A stretch of DNA of 64,000 nucleotides, from contig NZ_SNYV01000017.1 of assembly GCF_004363245.1 (NCBI RefSeq), positions 124,001 to 188,000 on the forward strand, given 5' to 3'. The notes under the pieces are model-generated. The model saw nothing but the letters and a program-made list of their open reading frames with translations, searched no databases and was not told the DNA's origin. Position numbers and translations under genes: made by a program. This document shows positions 34,635-44,280 of the stretch, in pieces; position 1 is the first letter of the stretch; each line of letters begins with the position of its first letter. This DNA is from Sphingobacterium yanglingense (GTDB lineage: Bacteria > Bacteroidota > Bacteroidia > Sphingobacteriales > Sphingobacteriaceae).

Positions 34635-37511
34635 ATGGTTCCTTTTTTAAAGCAAGTCGCACAAGATATACAACATCGGTTTGGCAATGACCTCTCCGAT
34701 ATAGCCATCGTTTTTAACAATAAGCGCCCTATCACCTATCTTAAAAAACATTTGGCAGATACCTATGCTCAGGCAATATGGTCACCTCAATTTTTCACCA
34801 TACAAGAGTTCTTTGGACTATCGTCCAATGGAGAGCAGGTCAGCCAACTTACCCAGTTTTTTTATCTCTTTGATCTGCACAATGAACTACTGGCAAAAGA
34901 AGGCCTCGCCCCCGAATCATTGGAAGAGTTTTATCCTATTGCCGAGATCATCCTAAGTGACTTTGGTCAGCTGGATTATGACCTTGTCCCTATTGACCAT
35001 ATTTATATGGAACTATACGACACCAGCCGGATTGATATCGAATTTCAGCACTTGACAGCCGAGCAGCAAGAGTTCATACGTCAATTCTGGCAATCATTCC
35101 ATATGGCTGGACATACCGGTGTACAGCAACGGTTCCTCAAACTATGGAAACGTCTTCCAACACTTTACAAGAATTTCAAGGCGAAGCTAGAGGCACTTCG
35201 CCAGACCAATTTCCCAACGATATACCGTAATCTGGTAGACGGGAAAATAGACAATCCGGACTTCCTCCTCCCCTATAAAAAGATATTATTCGTGGGGTTC
35301 AATGCGTTAAACAAAGCCGAAGCCCAATTATTCCAGCGTTGGCAAGAGGAAGAGCGGGCCCTATTTTACTTCGATACCGACACCTACTACCTAGATGACA
35401 TACAACAAGAAGCCGGGCTATTCATCCGTCGCAATATTTCTCAGACGGGGTTGGTCAATGCATTGGGAGATAGCCCTGATATCATCGGCAAACGCAAGGA
35501 CACCGTACACCTCTATGCATCCACAGGAAAAGTAAGCCAAACAAAACTACTCCATAAGGTCCTTACGGATCATGAAAAGGAAGGAAAAAGTGCAGCTATT
35601 CTATTAGCTGATGAAACACTTCTCGTCCCCTTATTGCAAAGCCTTCCGGAACTAAAAGTAAATATTACAACCGGATTTCCCTTAACACAGTCACCTATAT
35701 TTGGAGTGCTGAATCTCTGGATGGATGTCCACGAAACAATCTCACATCTAAAGAAAAGCAAACTGCCCTATCAGTACCTAGAGACCTTTTTGAACAACCC
35801 TATGACGAGGGTATCCGTAGCAGATAAAAAAGTAAACCAAGATTTTATAAATGAAAAGCAGCTTTTCGAAATCGATGTACAGGACATAGATGTCAAGAGC
35901 AGCGCCTTACCTCATTTTTTTAAACCACTGACAGAAAGCAAAGAAGTAGTCTCAACGCTAATCCATATTTTAGACAATTTGTTGATAGCTCTGGCACAGG
36001 ACACACAAATTAAACAGATTGATGCCAATCTGCTCATTGAGACCAAAAAAGTTCTTAATCAACTGCAGCTCGGTTTTTCAAAAATACCTCAATTGAGCGT
36101 GTTGTTTCAAATTGGCCTGATACGTAAAGCTATTGTCTCTATCAATTCGGCTATTGAAGGGGATCCGCTAGATGGCATACAGATCATGGGATTGTTAGAA
36201 AGCCGCTGTCTCAACTTCGACCACATATATATTCTAGGTGCCAATGAAGGTATACTACCCAAAACTTCCGCAGGTATTACCTTCTTGCCCAACAATCTCC
36301 GTCGTGCCTACGGACTCCCTATTCTAGAAAACCAAGATGCGCTCACGGCCTATCTTTTCTATAGGCATTTTCAATACAGTAGCCAAATCCACATTTTCTA
36401 CAATGGCATTGTAGACGAAAATAGCACCGGAGAGGAAAGCCGTTTTATACGGCAGTTGGAATTCGAAAGTCAGATTCAGTTTCAAAAACAGCAACAACAG
36501 CAACCGATTCAGTTTCCTCCTGTGGCATCAGAGCTGGTTATTCCAAAGACCGGTGCCATATGGGAGAAAATGTACCGAACCTTCATACAAGGAGGCCGTA
36601 GAATATCAGCAACCGCGCTGACGACCTACCTCGCCTCACCGTTGCAGTTTTTCTTGAAACATATTGCCGAAATAAAAGAACCGCCTTCGATATCGCAGGA
36701 GTTCGAGATGAATCGCCTAGGAACAGTAATCCATGAAGTCATGGAAAAAATACTTCAACCCTATAAAGGTATAGAAGCCTTCACATCGACCTCCGTACTA
36801 AAGGACAAAATTGAAACCGTAGACATATTGGTACAACAAGAGATTGCGGCACAATACCATATTGAAGTACAATCGCTAGGCGACTTTAATAGTCTACAAC
36901 GCATCATGCACAAAATTGCCACTGAATACGTGAAGATGTACATACAATATGATGTAGACAACTACCAGTCCTTCCGTATAGTCGAGTTAGAAAATGATGA
37001 AGATTATATTATGGACTTTCCTATCCAGATCAACGATAAAACAGAGACAGTTACACTCTATGGTATTATAGACCGGGTCGATCAGGTCGTGACTGACCTA
37101 GGAGAAGTAAAAACCCGGATCGTAGACTATAAAACCGGAGCTGATATGGTAAAGTTCTCCACTATAGAGAAAGTATTCGCCCCCAACACGGAAAACAAAG
37201 CTTTGGTACAGACACTCTTTTATGCCTACGTATTCGAACAGGTCACCGGGCACCGTAACCTAGAACCACACCTCTATGTAGCGCGTAAAATGCGCGAAGA
37301 GGGCACTTTATTTTACGGCAGCTACGGTGCACTGATGGAAGGTGAGTTCTTAGCCCAGCAGAAAGAAGAATTTGTAAACTTCCTTACCAGCACGTTGGAA
37401 GAAATCTTCAATCCGGAAGTACCATTTCAACATAATCCAGATGCCCACATTTATCCGTCCGACCCCTATACACTTTTCTATCGTAATGTCAGCGAATCAG
37501 TCGAACCATAG
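34635..37511 (+). CDS. AddB-like PD-(D/E)XK nuclease without iron-sulfur cysteines
   Basis: A 958-residue protein encoded directly after the helicase-nuclease. The middle part is an inactive helicase-like core (GLLESRCLNFDHIYILGANE and GILPKTSAG are motif remnants). The C-terminal part is a RecB-family nuclease with RLGTVIHEVMEKIL (about 695), YGIIDRVDQV and the catalytic VDYKTGAD (about 829). Bacillus AddB holds a 4Fe-4S staple through one Cys before the nuclease and three after it. Here the whole protein has a single Cys, in the core, and the equivalent region reads LASPLQFF and DPYTLFYRN. It is probably the AddB-like subunit of the resection complex. Confidence 0.85.
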   Translation: MVPFLKQVAQDIQHRFGNDLSDIAIVFNNKRPITYLKKHLADTYAQAIWSPQFFTIQEFFGLSSNGEQVSQLTQFFYLFDLHNELLAKEGLAPESLEEFYPIAEIILSDFGQLDYDLVPIDHIYMELYDTSRIDIEFQHLTAEQQEFIRQFWQSFHMAGHTGVQQRFLKLWKRLPTLYKNFKAKLEALRQTNFPTIYRNLVDGKIDNPDFLLPYKKILFVGFNALNKAEAQLFQRWQEEERALFYFDTDTYYLDDIQQEAGLFIRRNISQTGLVNALGDSPDIIGKRKDTVHLYASTGKVSQTKLLHKVLTDHEKEGKSAAILLADETLLVPLLQSLPELKVNITTGFPLTQSPIFGVLNLWMDVHETISHLKKSKLPYQYLETFLNNPMTRVSVADKKVNQDFINEKQLFEIDVQDIDVKSSALPHFFKPLTESKEVVSTLIHILDNLLIALAQDTQIKQIDANLLIETKKVLNQLQLGFSKIPQLSVLFQIGLIRKAIVSINSAIEGDPLDGIQIMGLLESRCLNFDHIYILGANEGILPKTSAGITFLPNNLRRAYGLPILENQDALTAYLFYRHFQYSSQIHIFYNGIVDENSTGEESRFIRQLEFESQIQFQKQQQQQPIQFPPVASELVIPKTGAIWEKMYRTFIQGGRRISATALTTYLASPLQFFLKHIAEIKEPPSISQEFEMNRLGTVIHEVMEKILQPYKGIEAFTSTSVLKDKIETVDILVQQEIAAQYHIEVQSLGDFNSLQRIMHKIATEYVKMYIQYDVDNYQSFRIVELENDEDYIMDFPIQINDKTETVTLYGIIDRVDQVVTDLGEVKTRIVDYKTGADMVKFSTIEKVFAPNTENKALVQTLFYAYVFEQVTGHRNLEPHLYVARKMREEGTLFYGSYGALMEGEFLAQQKEEFVNFLTSTLEEIFNPEVPFQHNPDAHIYPSDPYTLFYRNVSESVEP

Positions 37512-37522
37512 ATATACCGGAT

Positions 37523-37547
37523 ACCATTGGAAAGCTTTTCCAATGGT
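37523..37547 (+). terminator. Strong hairpin after the addB-like gene
   Basis: A perfect 11-bp stem (ACCATTGGAAA with TTTCCAATGGT) and 3-nt loop 11 bp after the stop. No T-run follows directly, so it may protect the mRNA end while the next hairpin terminates. Confidence 0.6.
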
Positions 37548-37559
37548 ACTCATAAAAAA

Positions 37560-37580
37560 AGCGAGCTAAATTAGCTCGCT
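37560..37580. terminator. Bidirectional terminator between convergent genes
   Basis: AGCGAGCTAA and TTAGCTCGCT form the stem. Seven A bases precede it, giving T7 on the minus strand for the cupin gene, and TTT follows on the plus strand. Confidence 0.85.
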
Positions 37581-37584
37581 TTCG

Positions 37585-38454
37585 TTATTTATTATGGCGT
37601 TTTATCGCTTTATCAGCACGTCGTGTTGCAACCTCCACTTTATAATCCAGCCATTTATCTTTAAGCATCTTTCGCATTGTGTCATCAAAGAACCGCGTTA
37701 TAAAAAGATTACGCGCTCCCTTTAATTTCTCGCCCAACGAATTTGCCAGCGCTCGTACAGATATTGAATATCCTTCGGTTTCATATTGAATGTAATGCCA
37801 CCATCCTGCTGGCATGTAACATGTCTCACCAGGACCTATCACTGCTTCATAACCATCCAAAAGCTTCAAAGCAGGGTAATCCTCCGTACTACTTGTCTTC
37901 AGATTAGCAATACTATGAAAATTGTAAGGAAGCTTATACATTAAATCAGATTGATCATTTGGGAACAACCAGATACGTTTATACCCTTGAAACTGCGAAA
38001 TGAATACATGAGACATATCGATATCAAAGTGATTACGTGTCGAAGATCCCTCCCCACCAAAGAACATATAGGGAAGACCTTGTATCACCTTGCCACCAGT
38101 TACATCGTTATAGATCACATCTTTTTTAAGTTCCGGTCTAATTTTCAACAGGTTGAATAGAAACAGACGCAATTCGGTAGGTTCTGCCGTGATTTTATCC
38201 AAGTACTCTCCGAAGGTCATCTTGCCAACGGGAGGGCTAGCGGCATAATTTTGGCTCTCTTCCTCTTTTCCGTAAACATTTATGACCTCACTTCCTGCTA
38301 TCTCTTTGAAATAGTCGTAACTCCACTTCGTCCAACAGGCACTGTCTGGGCTTATAAAGTCCTTAATGATTACAGGTTGTCCCTTAGTTAGGTAATCCTT
38401 CACAAAATCCTTTGAAGCGATTCCTGATATTTTACTGACAGGTTGTAGTTTCAC
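37585..38454 (-). CDS. Cupin-like (JmjC-type) Fe(II)/2-oxoglutarate oxygenase
   Basis: A 289-residue cytoplasmic protein of the cupin_8/JmjC-like group. The metal-binding triad is visible as HFDID (His142, Asp144) and GWWHYI (His220), and GKVIQGLPYMFFGGEG precedes the first part. Bacterial members hydroxylate proteins or other substrates; the target is unknown. It is a single gene closed by the terminator at 37560. The 162-bp space upstream to gldN shows only weak hairpins. Confidence 0.85.
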   Translation of the reverse strand: MKLQPVSKISGIASKDFVKDYLTKGQPVIIKDFISPDSACWTKWSYDYFKEIAGSEVINVYGKEEESQNYAASPPVGKMTFGEYLDKITAEPTELRLFLFNLLKIRPELKKDVIYNDVTGGKVIQGLPYMFFGGEGSSTRNHFDIDMSHVFISQFQGYKRIWLFPNDQSDLMYKLPYNFHSIANLKTSSTEDYPALKLLDGYEAVIGPGETCYMPAGWWHYIQYETEGYSISVRALANSLGEKLKGARNLFITRFFDDTMRKMLKDKWLDYKVEVATRRADKAIKRHNK

Positions 38455-38616
38455 AAGCTTTTTATTTTATTCCCCTAATATGCAATAATACAGACCACAC
38501 CATCCTTAGATTGATTATGGCAATGGAGAATCCATTCTCTTTTATTTAGAAAGATTCTAAATGCTAATTTGAGAAATTATTCTGAAAAACAAGCGATTTT
38601 CATCACTTATTTTAAA

Positions 38617-39657
38617 TTAATAAGACCACAAATCTTGTTCCCAATCCATAATCACCTTTTTGATACGTTCAGACTCCATGAGTCTCTCGATATCATCCTG
38701 TATATAATCCTTTATACGGAGATCCTCGGGATTATCTTGCTTAATGATATAACTAGCAAACAAACGTTTGATAAATATATCATCATAACTCAAGCCCGTA
38801 GCAGCATTATGTCTATTAACGGCCTCTTTATTGACAAATACATGTCTCGCCTCTGGAAAATAAATCCAAAATGCTGGAGTAGCATCTACCGTAGGTCCGA
38901 AAGCGTCTGCGGTCGGCACAACAGGGGCTCTTTCTGGCGTCGTCGAATTCTCGTTAGCTGCACCTTCAGGTTTGACGGCAAAAGGATCAAAAGGGTCGTA
39001 ATTATCGGCATCATTTGCTGCAGCACTACCTTGTACCGCATTTTCCATTCCTGGGATCTGAGGGGTAATCAGAGGCGCTATACCTACGATACGTGGTTCA
39101 AAAATAGAACGCTGCTTATCGAAAATCCAGTCTTCCTTAATTCTGAATTTAATTACATTTTCACCGCTGAAGGAACGGCTTTCGTATTTAGAACTGATAA
39201 CCTCGTTGTTTTCGTTAAACTGCTCAACAAGGACACTATCACCTCCAAGACGCGCCATCACCTGATCGATAGGTAGAATCTGCATCTTCTCAAAGTTATC
39301 TCCTGTAGGATTGTCCGCCGTCGGTGTTGGATCATATGCAGTCAGCTCGCCGGCTTGGATAGCTTTGACAATAATATCCATCAATCTCGCATTGGGTGAA
39401 GCAAAAATCTGATTCATTTTTTCCCGCAGATCGAGTTCTCTCCACACCCGCTTTCTATAAAAAACGTCCGTCTGTCTGATAGGCGAATAAGAAATCACCT
39501 TACGGTTTTCAATATCTGTATTTTTATAATACCCGTCCATAGGGGGCTCATCCACCTGTGTACGAATAGGTTTCGTGCTATTTGACAAGTTAGCATCCTG
39601 TGCTACCGCTGCAAAAACCATCCCTATACAGACTATAGATAAAACTATCTTTTTCAT
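38617..39657 (-). CDS. gldN: Type IX secretion system periplasmic protein GldN/PorN
   Basis: A 346-residue exported protein. The start at MKKIVLSIVCIGMVFA gives a clean signal peptide; a longer in-frame start (39750) would overlap the end of gldM by 74 bp. Typical features include MDGYYKNTDIENRKV, RKRVWRELDLREKMN and the C-terminal DYIQDDIERLMESER with VIMDWEQDLWSY. A Pro/Ala/Asn-rich linker lies near 215-255. GldN forms the periplasmic ring with GldK. It is the last gene of the gldK-L-M-N order. Confidence 0.92.
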   Translation of the reverse strand: MKKIVLSIVCIGMVFAAVAQDANLSNSTKPIRTQVDEPPMDGYYKNTDIENRKVISYSPIRQTDVFYRKRVWRELDLREKMNQIFASPNARLMDIIVKAIQAGELTAYDPTPTADNPTGDNFEKMQILPIDQVMARLGGDSVLVEQFNENNEVISSKYESRSFSGENVIKFRIKEDWIFDKQRSIFEPRIVGIAPLITPQIPGMENAVQGSAAANDADNYDPFDPFAVKPEGAANENSTTPERAPVVPTADAFGPTVDATPAFWIYFPEARHVFVNKEAVNRHNAATGLSYDDIFIKRLFASYIIKQDNPEDLRIKDYIQDDIERLMESERIKKVIMDWEQDLWSY

Positions 39658-39676
39658 AATAATACTTATTATGCGC

Positions 39677-41200
39677 TTAATTTGTAACCTGGAAAGTAAT
39701 CGGCTCCAAGTTTTGTGCCACACCATCAGGACCAACTCCAACAATATCATAAATCATTACAACCGAACCTGCTTTAATCCCACTCAATCCTGATTTCATC
39801 TGTGCACTGAAATCATTGCCAGAAGAAGAATAAGGCCCGATAGGATCTACTCGAGGTATAGCTATATACATATTGAATTTAGTCACTCTAAATTTGGCAT
39901 CAAAATCAAAATTATCCAACGAAGCAGACACTACTGTCTGTCCACGCAATTGCGAAGCAGAAATACGTCCTCCTGTTTTTCCTCCCACACGAGCGGTTGG
40001 TTTTGGTATACGTTTCACACGAAACTTCGAAGTACCCAGGTTTTGTGTTTTACCATCAATAGTAGCCGTCACTGCCAGCGATACATCTCCAGGAGAAGAA
40101 ACCCGTGCAATATACTTCGCATCACCCTTTGCGGTCAGATTCACCCCAGATCCCGATACTTTTAAACTTTCTACAGGTACACCTGGAGCAGAGATTGAAA
40201 TAGGATTATCAACACCGATATACAATACATTCATTGCATCAGGAGACACCACTGCTGAAGGCTTAGAAACCTGAAAAGTCATCGGTTCGGTTTCATACGT
40301 TTTCACAGTACCATCCGTCTGCTGTACACGGATAGATCCACGCCAGGTATGCGTACCTACACCTGGTGTTAATGAATACGTCCCTTGTCCATCTACGACT
40401 GGTATAGAAGATCCATTGACCGAAATCTGAGGACTTGATTTAGAATCGTAAGCCGTAAGGAATACCTTTGCTGTATAAGGCTGTCCTGCGATTAAATAGG
40501 ATGTTGGAGCTACAGCTACAGCAGCAAATTTATCAAGATTGACCACCGCCTGATCCATCTTCCCAAATATATGCTTGACTACAGCTGATTCCGCATTCTT
40601 CGCATCCGCATTGATTTTATCTAACGCTGTTATAGCTGCTGTCAAAGGAATGCCATCACCAAAATTAACATCTTCCCAACTTTTCTTAACTCCTCCTCTA
40701 GGAGCAGGATCCTCCGCCGACAACGCAAAACTCACTTCATTATTCGTCAGTTTCTTTAGCTCTTCTGATGTCTTATTGATTAAATCGCGTAACTGTTTAC
40801 CTCTTCCCTCATTAATCATCAATCGAGCGGAGATGTCTGTACTACTGCGGAACTTGACATCGCCAGTTTCCTCATCCATACCACCACCTTCACCAGATAA
40901 TGTTTGATTATACTCCGTTAGTTTAGCCGTCAATTGAGCGACTAATTTCTGAGCTTCTTCGGCTTTAGTCAACAGTGGCTGCGCGCGTTCCGGGTTCTCC
41001 TTCATTTTGGTCTCCCGAAAAGCTAAAAACATATTATCAATACCAGCCTGTGTATTTTGAGTCGATGTATTCAAACTATTCCCTAGATTTCTAAAAGCGT
41101 CCAGGATAGAATCCGATACATTTAGCGCTACTAACCCCAGTAGCACTAGATATAGGATTCCGATCATCCGCTGCCTAGGTGTTTCCTTATGTCCTGCCAT
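39677..41200 (-). CDS. gldM: Type IX secretion/gliding motor protein GldM/PorM
   Basis: A 507-residue inner-membrane protein with one N-terminal transmembrane helix (MIGILYLVLLGLVALNVSDS) and a large periplasmic part made of beta-sandwich domains after a helical region. It forms a dimer that, with GldL, uses the proton gradient to drive type IX secretion. The GNSLNTSTQNTQAGIDNMFLA region is typical. It lies 45 bp downstream of gldL and 19 bp upstream of gldN. Confidence 0.95.
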   Translation of the reverse strand: MAGHKETPRQRMIGILYLVLLGLVALNVSDSILDAFRNLGNSLNTSTQNTQAGIDNMFLAFRETKMKENPERAQPLLTKAEEAQKLVAQLTAKLTEYNQTLSGEGGGMDEETGDVKFRSSTDISARLMINEGRGKQLRDLINKTSEELKKLTNNEVSFALSAEDPAPRGGVKKSWEDVNFGDGIPLTAAITALDKINADAKNAESAVVKHIFGKMDQAVVNLDKFAAVAVAPTSYLIAGQPYTAKVFLTAYDSKSSPQISVNGSSIPVVDGQGTYSLTPGVGTHTWRGSIRVQQTDGTVKTYETEPMTFQVSKPSAVVSPDAMNVLYIGVDNPISISAPGVPVESLKVSGSGVNLTAKGDAKYIARVSSPGDVSLAVTATIDGKTQNLGTSKFRVKRIPKPTARVGGKTGGRISASQLRGQTVVSASLDNFDFDAKFRVTKFNMYIAIPRVDPIGPYSSSGNDFSAQMKSGLSGIKAGSVVMIYDIVGVGPDGVAQNLEPITFQVTN

Positions 41201-41245
41201 AGTCTCTAATTTTCCTTAAAATCTATTGTTCAATTAAAGTTCTAC

Positions 41246-41890
41246 TTAGGAACGATTAGCATTCATTGCAGACAACATATTCCCATAAATGGCATTCAAT
41301 GATGTCAAATTTTTATTAAAAGTACTTACTTGTTCTTTAAACTGTTGCATATCTCCAGATGCCTCATTAAAGGTCTGTAGATCGGCTGCTGCACGCTCAA
41401 AAGCATGGCTAAGTTGTGAAGCACCTGTAGAAGCAGCATTTAACTTGTCTGCAAACTGATTCGTAGCAGTCGCTGTATCAGCTACTTTAGAAATAGCAGC
41501 TACTTTGTCACCAAATGTGCGTAAGCCATCCCCAAGATTTCCGATGAGGTTCTCATCAATTTTTGCATCCTGTAACAATTTATCCAAGGCCGCCGTATTC
41601 CCTACTGCTGCAGCTGGCTGTGCTACGGCTACTACCGCACTACGCTTTGGAAGCTCACCATTAAAGTCTTCATCCAGCTCAGGATATACGCGAGTCCAAT
41701 CCACATCTTTTTCTCCCGCCATGAATCCCATAATAAAGAATAACAAGGCTTCAACTGCTAGACCAATACCGATCATCCACTCTCCACCTTTAAAGTGAAG
41801 AATCTTAAACATCAAACCGATAATAACTACAGTCGCTCCCCAGTTGATAAGCGTGTTGATACCGAAACCAAATTTCTTTTTGCGTGCCAT
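41246..41890 (-). CDS. gldL: Type IX secretion/gliding motor protein GldL/PorL
   Basis: A 214-residue inner-membrane protein. Two transmembrane helices (LINWGATVVIIGLMFKILHF and WMIGIGLAVEALLFFIMGF) enclose the segment GGEW with the Glu thought to be used for proton transport. The rest is a cytoplasmic helical domain. It is the stator/rotor partner of GldM. Confidence 0.95.
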   Translation of the reverse strand: MARKKKFGFGINTLINWGATVVIIGLMFKILHFKGGEWMIGIGLAVEALLFFIMGFMAGEKDVDWTRVYPELDEDFNGELPKRSAVVAVAQPAAAVGNTAALDKLLQDAKIDENLIGNLGDGLRTFGDKVAAISKVADTATATNQFADKLNAASTGASQLSHAFERAAADLQTFNEASGDMQQFKEQVSTFNKNLTSLNAIYGNMLSAMNANRS

Positions 41891-41944
41891 GTGACTAATG
41901 CTAATTTACAATGCGTTATTAATATTCTTGACTCTTTTTATATT

Positions 41945-43243
41945 TTAATATGCTACTCCCGGATACCTCGTCACCGATCTAAAACCGATATACGATTTTG
42001 CCGTATCTTGGTATTCATATTGTCTAGTTCCATTCTGTAAGAAAAAACCGACGTCCTTCCATGATCCCCCACGGATTACCTTACGTTTCATCGTCTCATG
42101 GTCAGATGCCTTTGCATTGTAGCTATAGGTAGGGTTCATATCATGTACGAAAGAGTAGGCTGATTCATTATAGCTAGACTGCGTCCACTCGGCCACATTA
42201 CCAGCCATATTATAAAGGCCGAAATCATTAGGCCAATAAGAATAGACAGGAGCAGTATAAGCGACCCCATCGTCGATGTAGTTACCACGTCCCGGTTTAA
42301 AGTTGGCCATCAGACAGCCCCTAGCGTTGCGCGCTGTAGGTCCGCCCCAAGGGTATTGGGTGCCTACTTTTCCTCCTCTGGCAGCATACTCCCATTCAGC
42401 TTCCGAAGGCAATTGATAATCGAATCTCGGTTGTACACGATTCTTCACTGCCCGATTATTAAAGAGTTGGGTCCGCCACGAGTTAAACGCCTGTGCTTGG
42501 CGCCATGTCACCCCTACAACCGGATAATCGTCAAATGAAGGATGTGAAAAATACCCATTAACCATCGGTTCATTTGCTGCATAACTAAAATCAGCAAGCC
42601 AAACCGTAGTATCTGGATAAATCAACATCGTATCCCGCATAATAAAATCTGAACGTCTTTTGGAAGGATCATTCTTTCCTCGTACTGCAGCCTGTTGGTC
42701 ATACCACTCGAAATGATATTTTAACAGACGTACATCCAATTCGTTACGACCAAAAACACGATCTTCTCCTTGATAGAACATGCTTCCCAAACGCTCACGC
42801 TTATCCTTATCCCCAGTCTTCCAAGGAGACTGCTTATCGACTTTATCCCAATCAATATAGCGTTCGCCGCTGCCATCATCCGCAGCAAGGAAATAAGAAT
42901 CATCTCCCAAGAAATTATGAATCAAAATTGAATCTCTTACCCAGTGTACAAACTGACGATATTCGCTATTGGATATTTCAGTATCGTCCATATAGAATGG
43001 AGCGATAGTTACCTGACGGTTCTGAGCTGTTTGCGAGAATCCGATGTCTTCGTCCGACTGTCCCATGATAAAGGTACCACCAGGAATAAGAACCATTCCG
43101 TGCGGTGTTTTATTCGCCTTCAACTTATCCAACCGTACGCCTACTAGCTCACCTGTATTACTTGGTCCTTTACATCCCAATGCAACTACTGCTATCAGTG
43201 CGCATAGAAGACCATAAGACAATCTGTAACGATTAAATTTCAT
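41945..43243 (-). CDS. gldK: Type IX secretion lipoprotein GldK/PorK
   Basis: A 432-residue lipoprotein (lipobox VVALGC, Cys24) with a formylglycine-generating-enzyme (sulfatase-modifying factor) fold: MVLIPGGTFIMGQSDED, the region VVGVTWRQAQAFNSWRTQL, QLPSEAEWEYAARGG and the C-terminal VIRGGSWKD with IGFRSVTR. It forms the outer-membrane-attached ring with GldN. It is the first gene of the block. About 257 bp lie upstream to hemD, AT-rich, with only a small hairpin at 43383-43398. Confidence 0.95.
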   Translation of the reverse strand: MKFNRYRLSYGLLCALIAVVALGCKGPSNTGELVGVRLDKLKANKTPHGMVLIPGGTFIMGQSDEDIGFSQTAQNRQVTIAPFYMDDTEISNSEYRQFVHWVRDSILIHNFLGDDSYFLAADDGSGERYIDWDKVDKQSPWKTGDKDKRERLGSMFYQGEDRVFGRNELDVRLLKYHFEWYDQQAAVRGKNDPSKRRSDFIMRDTMLIYPDTTVWLADFSYAANEPMVNGYFSHPSFDDYPVVGVTWRQAQAFNSWRTQLFNNRAVKNRVQPRFDYQLPSEAEWEYAARGGKVGTQYPWGGPTARNARGCLMANFKPGRGNYIDDGVAYTAPVYSYWPNDFGLYNMAGNVAEWTQSSYNESAYSFVHDMNPTYSYNAKASDHETMKRKVIRGGSWKDVGFFLQNGTRQYEYQDTAKSYIGFRSVTRYPGVAY

Positions 43244-43500
43244 AAACTAATAATCTAAGCTAAAACTTCTCTATTGAGCATCCATATCAAACATCAAAAA
43301 GCTAACCAAAAAGTCTATTTTCGACATCTTAAGACAAAAACTCTAAGAAAAAAACTTCTCTAAACCCAATCAGCAAAAGAAGCACCTAAAAATAGGTGTT
43401 AATTATGTTATTCAATCAAGAATCTTCAAAAAAAAGTAAAAAAAATCGCAGAAGCCCTTTTTTAACACTTTTTAACGTTACCCCTGAATTCGATAAATAT

Positions 43501-44268
43501 CTATTTATTGACCTGTTTGATATACTGCTCTACCGCCATCGTCATACTTGGTGCACTAGGTGTAGGAGCTGGAATATCCAACAATAATCCCTTTTCCAAT
43601 AATGCCTGCTGTGTACTCGCACCAAACGCCGCTATACGGGTATTGTTCTGCACGAAGTCAGGAAAATTCTCATAAAGAGATTGTACACTAGACGGGCTAA
43701 AGAAGACAATTACATCGTAAAACACATCTTTCAGATCCGCTATATCACTGATAACAGTCCTAAACAGAACTGCAGGAGTAAAATCGTATCCATTATCCTG
43801 AAGCCACTTTTGAGTTTCTTCATTAGCAACATCCGAACAAGGGAATAAAAACTTCTCTTTGCTGTGCTTCTTCAAGACTTCTTCCAAATCTTTGGCCGTT
43901 TGCTTTCCAAAGAATATCTTACGCTTTCTGTATTGAATGTACTTCTGCAAGTAAAGTGCAATTGCTTCAGAGATACAAAAATATTTCAACTCTGCCGAAA
44001 CCTCAAAACGCATCTCTTCGCACACTCTGAAGAAATGGTCTACAGCGTTTTTACTCGTAAATATTACTGCAGAAAAGTCAGAAAAATTAATACGATCTTT
44101 TCTAATATCTCTAGCAGGAACTCCCTCTACATGAATAAAACCACGAAAATCCAATTTTAGATTATACTTTTCCGCTAACGTAAAATAAGGTGACTTATCA
44201 TTCTCAGGTTTTGGTAAAGTAACCAACACACTTTTTACTTTTTTTGCTCTCGCAACGTCGATCTGCAT
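43501..44268 (-). CDS. hemD: Uroporphyrinogen-III synthase
   Basis: A 255-residue HemD-fold protein that cyclises hydroxymethylbilane in haem synthesis. Visible landmarks are VLVTLPKPE at the N-terminus, FSAVIFTSKNAVDHFF (about 84-99), FLFPCSDVANEE, and the C-terminal DVIVFFSPSSVQSLYEN with RIAAFGASTQQALLEKG. Sequence conservation in this family is low, but the two-domain pattern and SPSSV motif are clear. It is 12 bp downstream of the DUF4271 gene, an arrangement I know from other Bacteroidota. Confidence 0.88.
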   Translation of the reverse strand: MQIDVARAKKVKSVLVTLPKPENDKSPYFTLAEKYNLKLDFRGFIHVEGVPARDIRKDRINFSDFSAVIFTSKNAVDHFFRVCEEMRFEVSAELKYFCISEAIALYLQKYIQYRKRKIFFGKQTAKDLEEVLKKHSKEKFLFPCSDVANEETQKWLQDNGYDFTPAVLFRTVISDIADLKDVFYDVIVFFSPSSVQSLYENFPDFVQNNTRIAAFGASTQQALLEKGLLLDIPAPTPSAPSMTMAVEQYIKQVNK

Positions 44269-44280
44269 AAAATTCTATCT

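Noticed and set aside
38569-39276. 235-codon frame on the plus strand
   Set aside because: Antisense to gldN, with no domain or start context.
43383-43398. Small hairpin CACCTA/TAGGTG as hemD terminator
   Set aside because: Six-base AT-rich stem, about 100 bp from the hemD stop and with a poor T-run; too weak to list.
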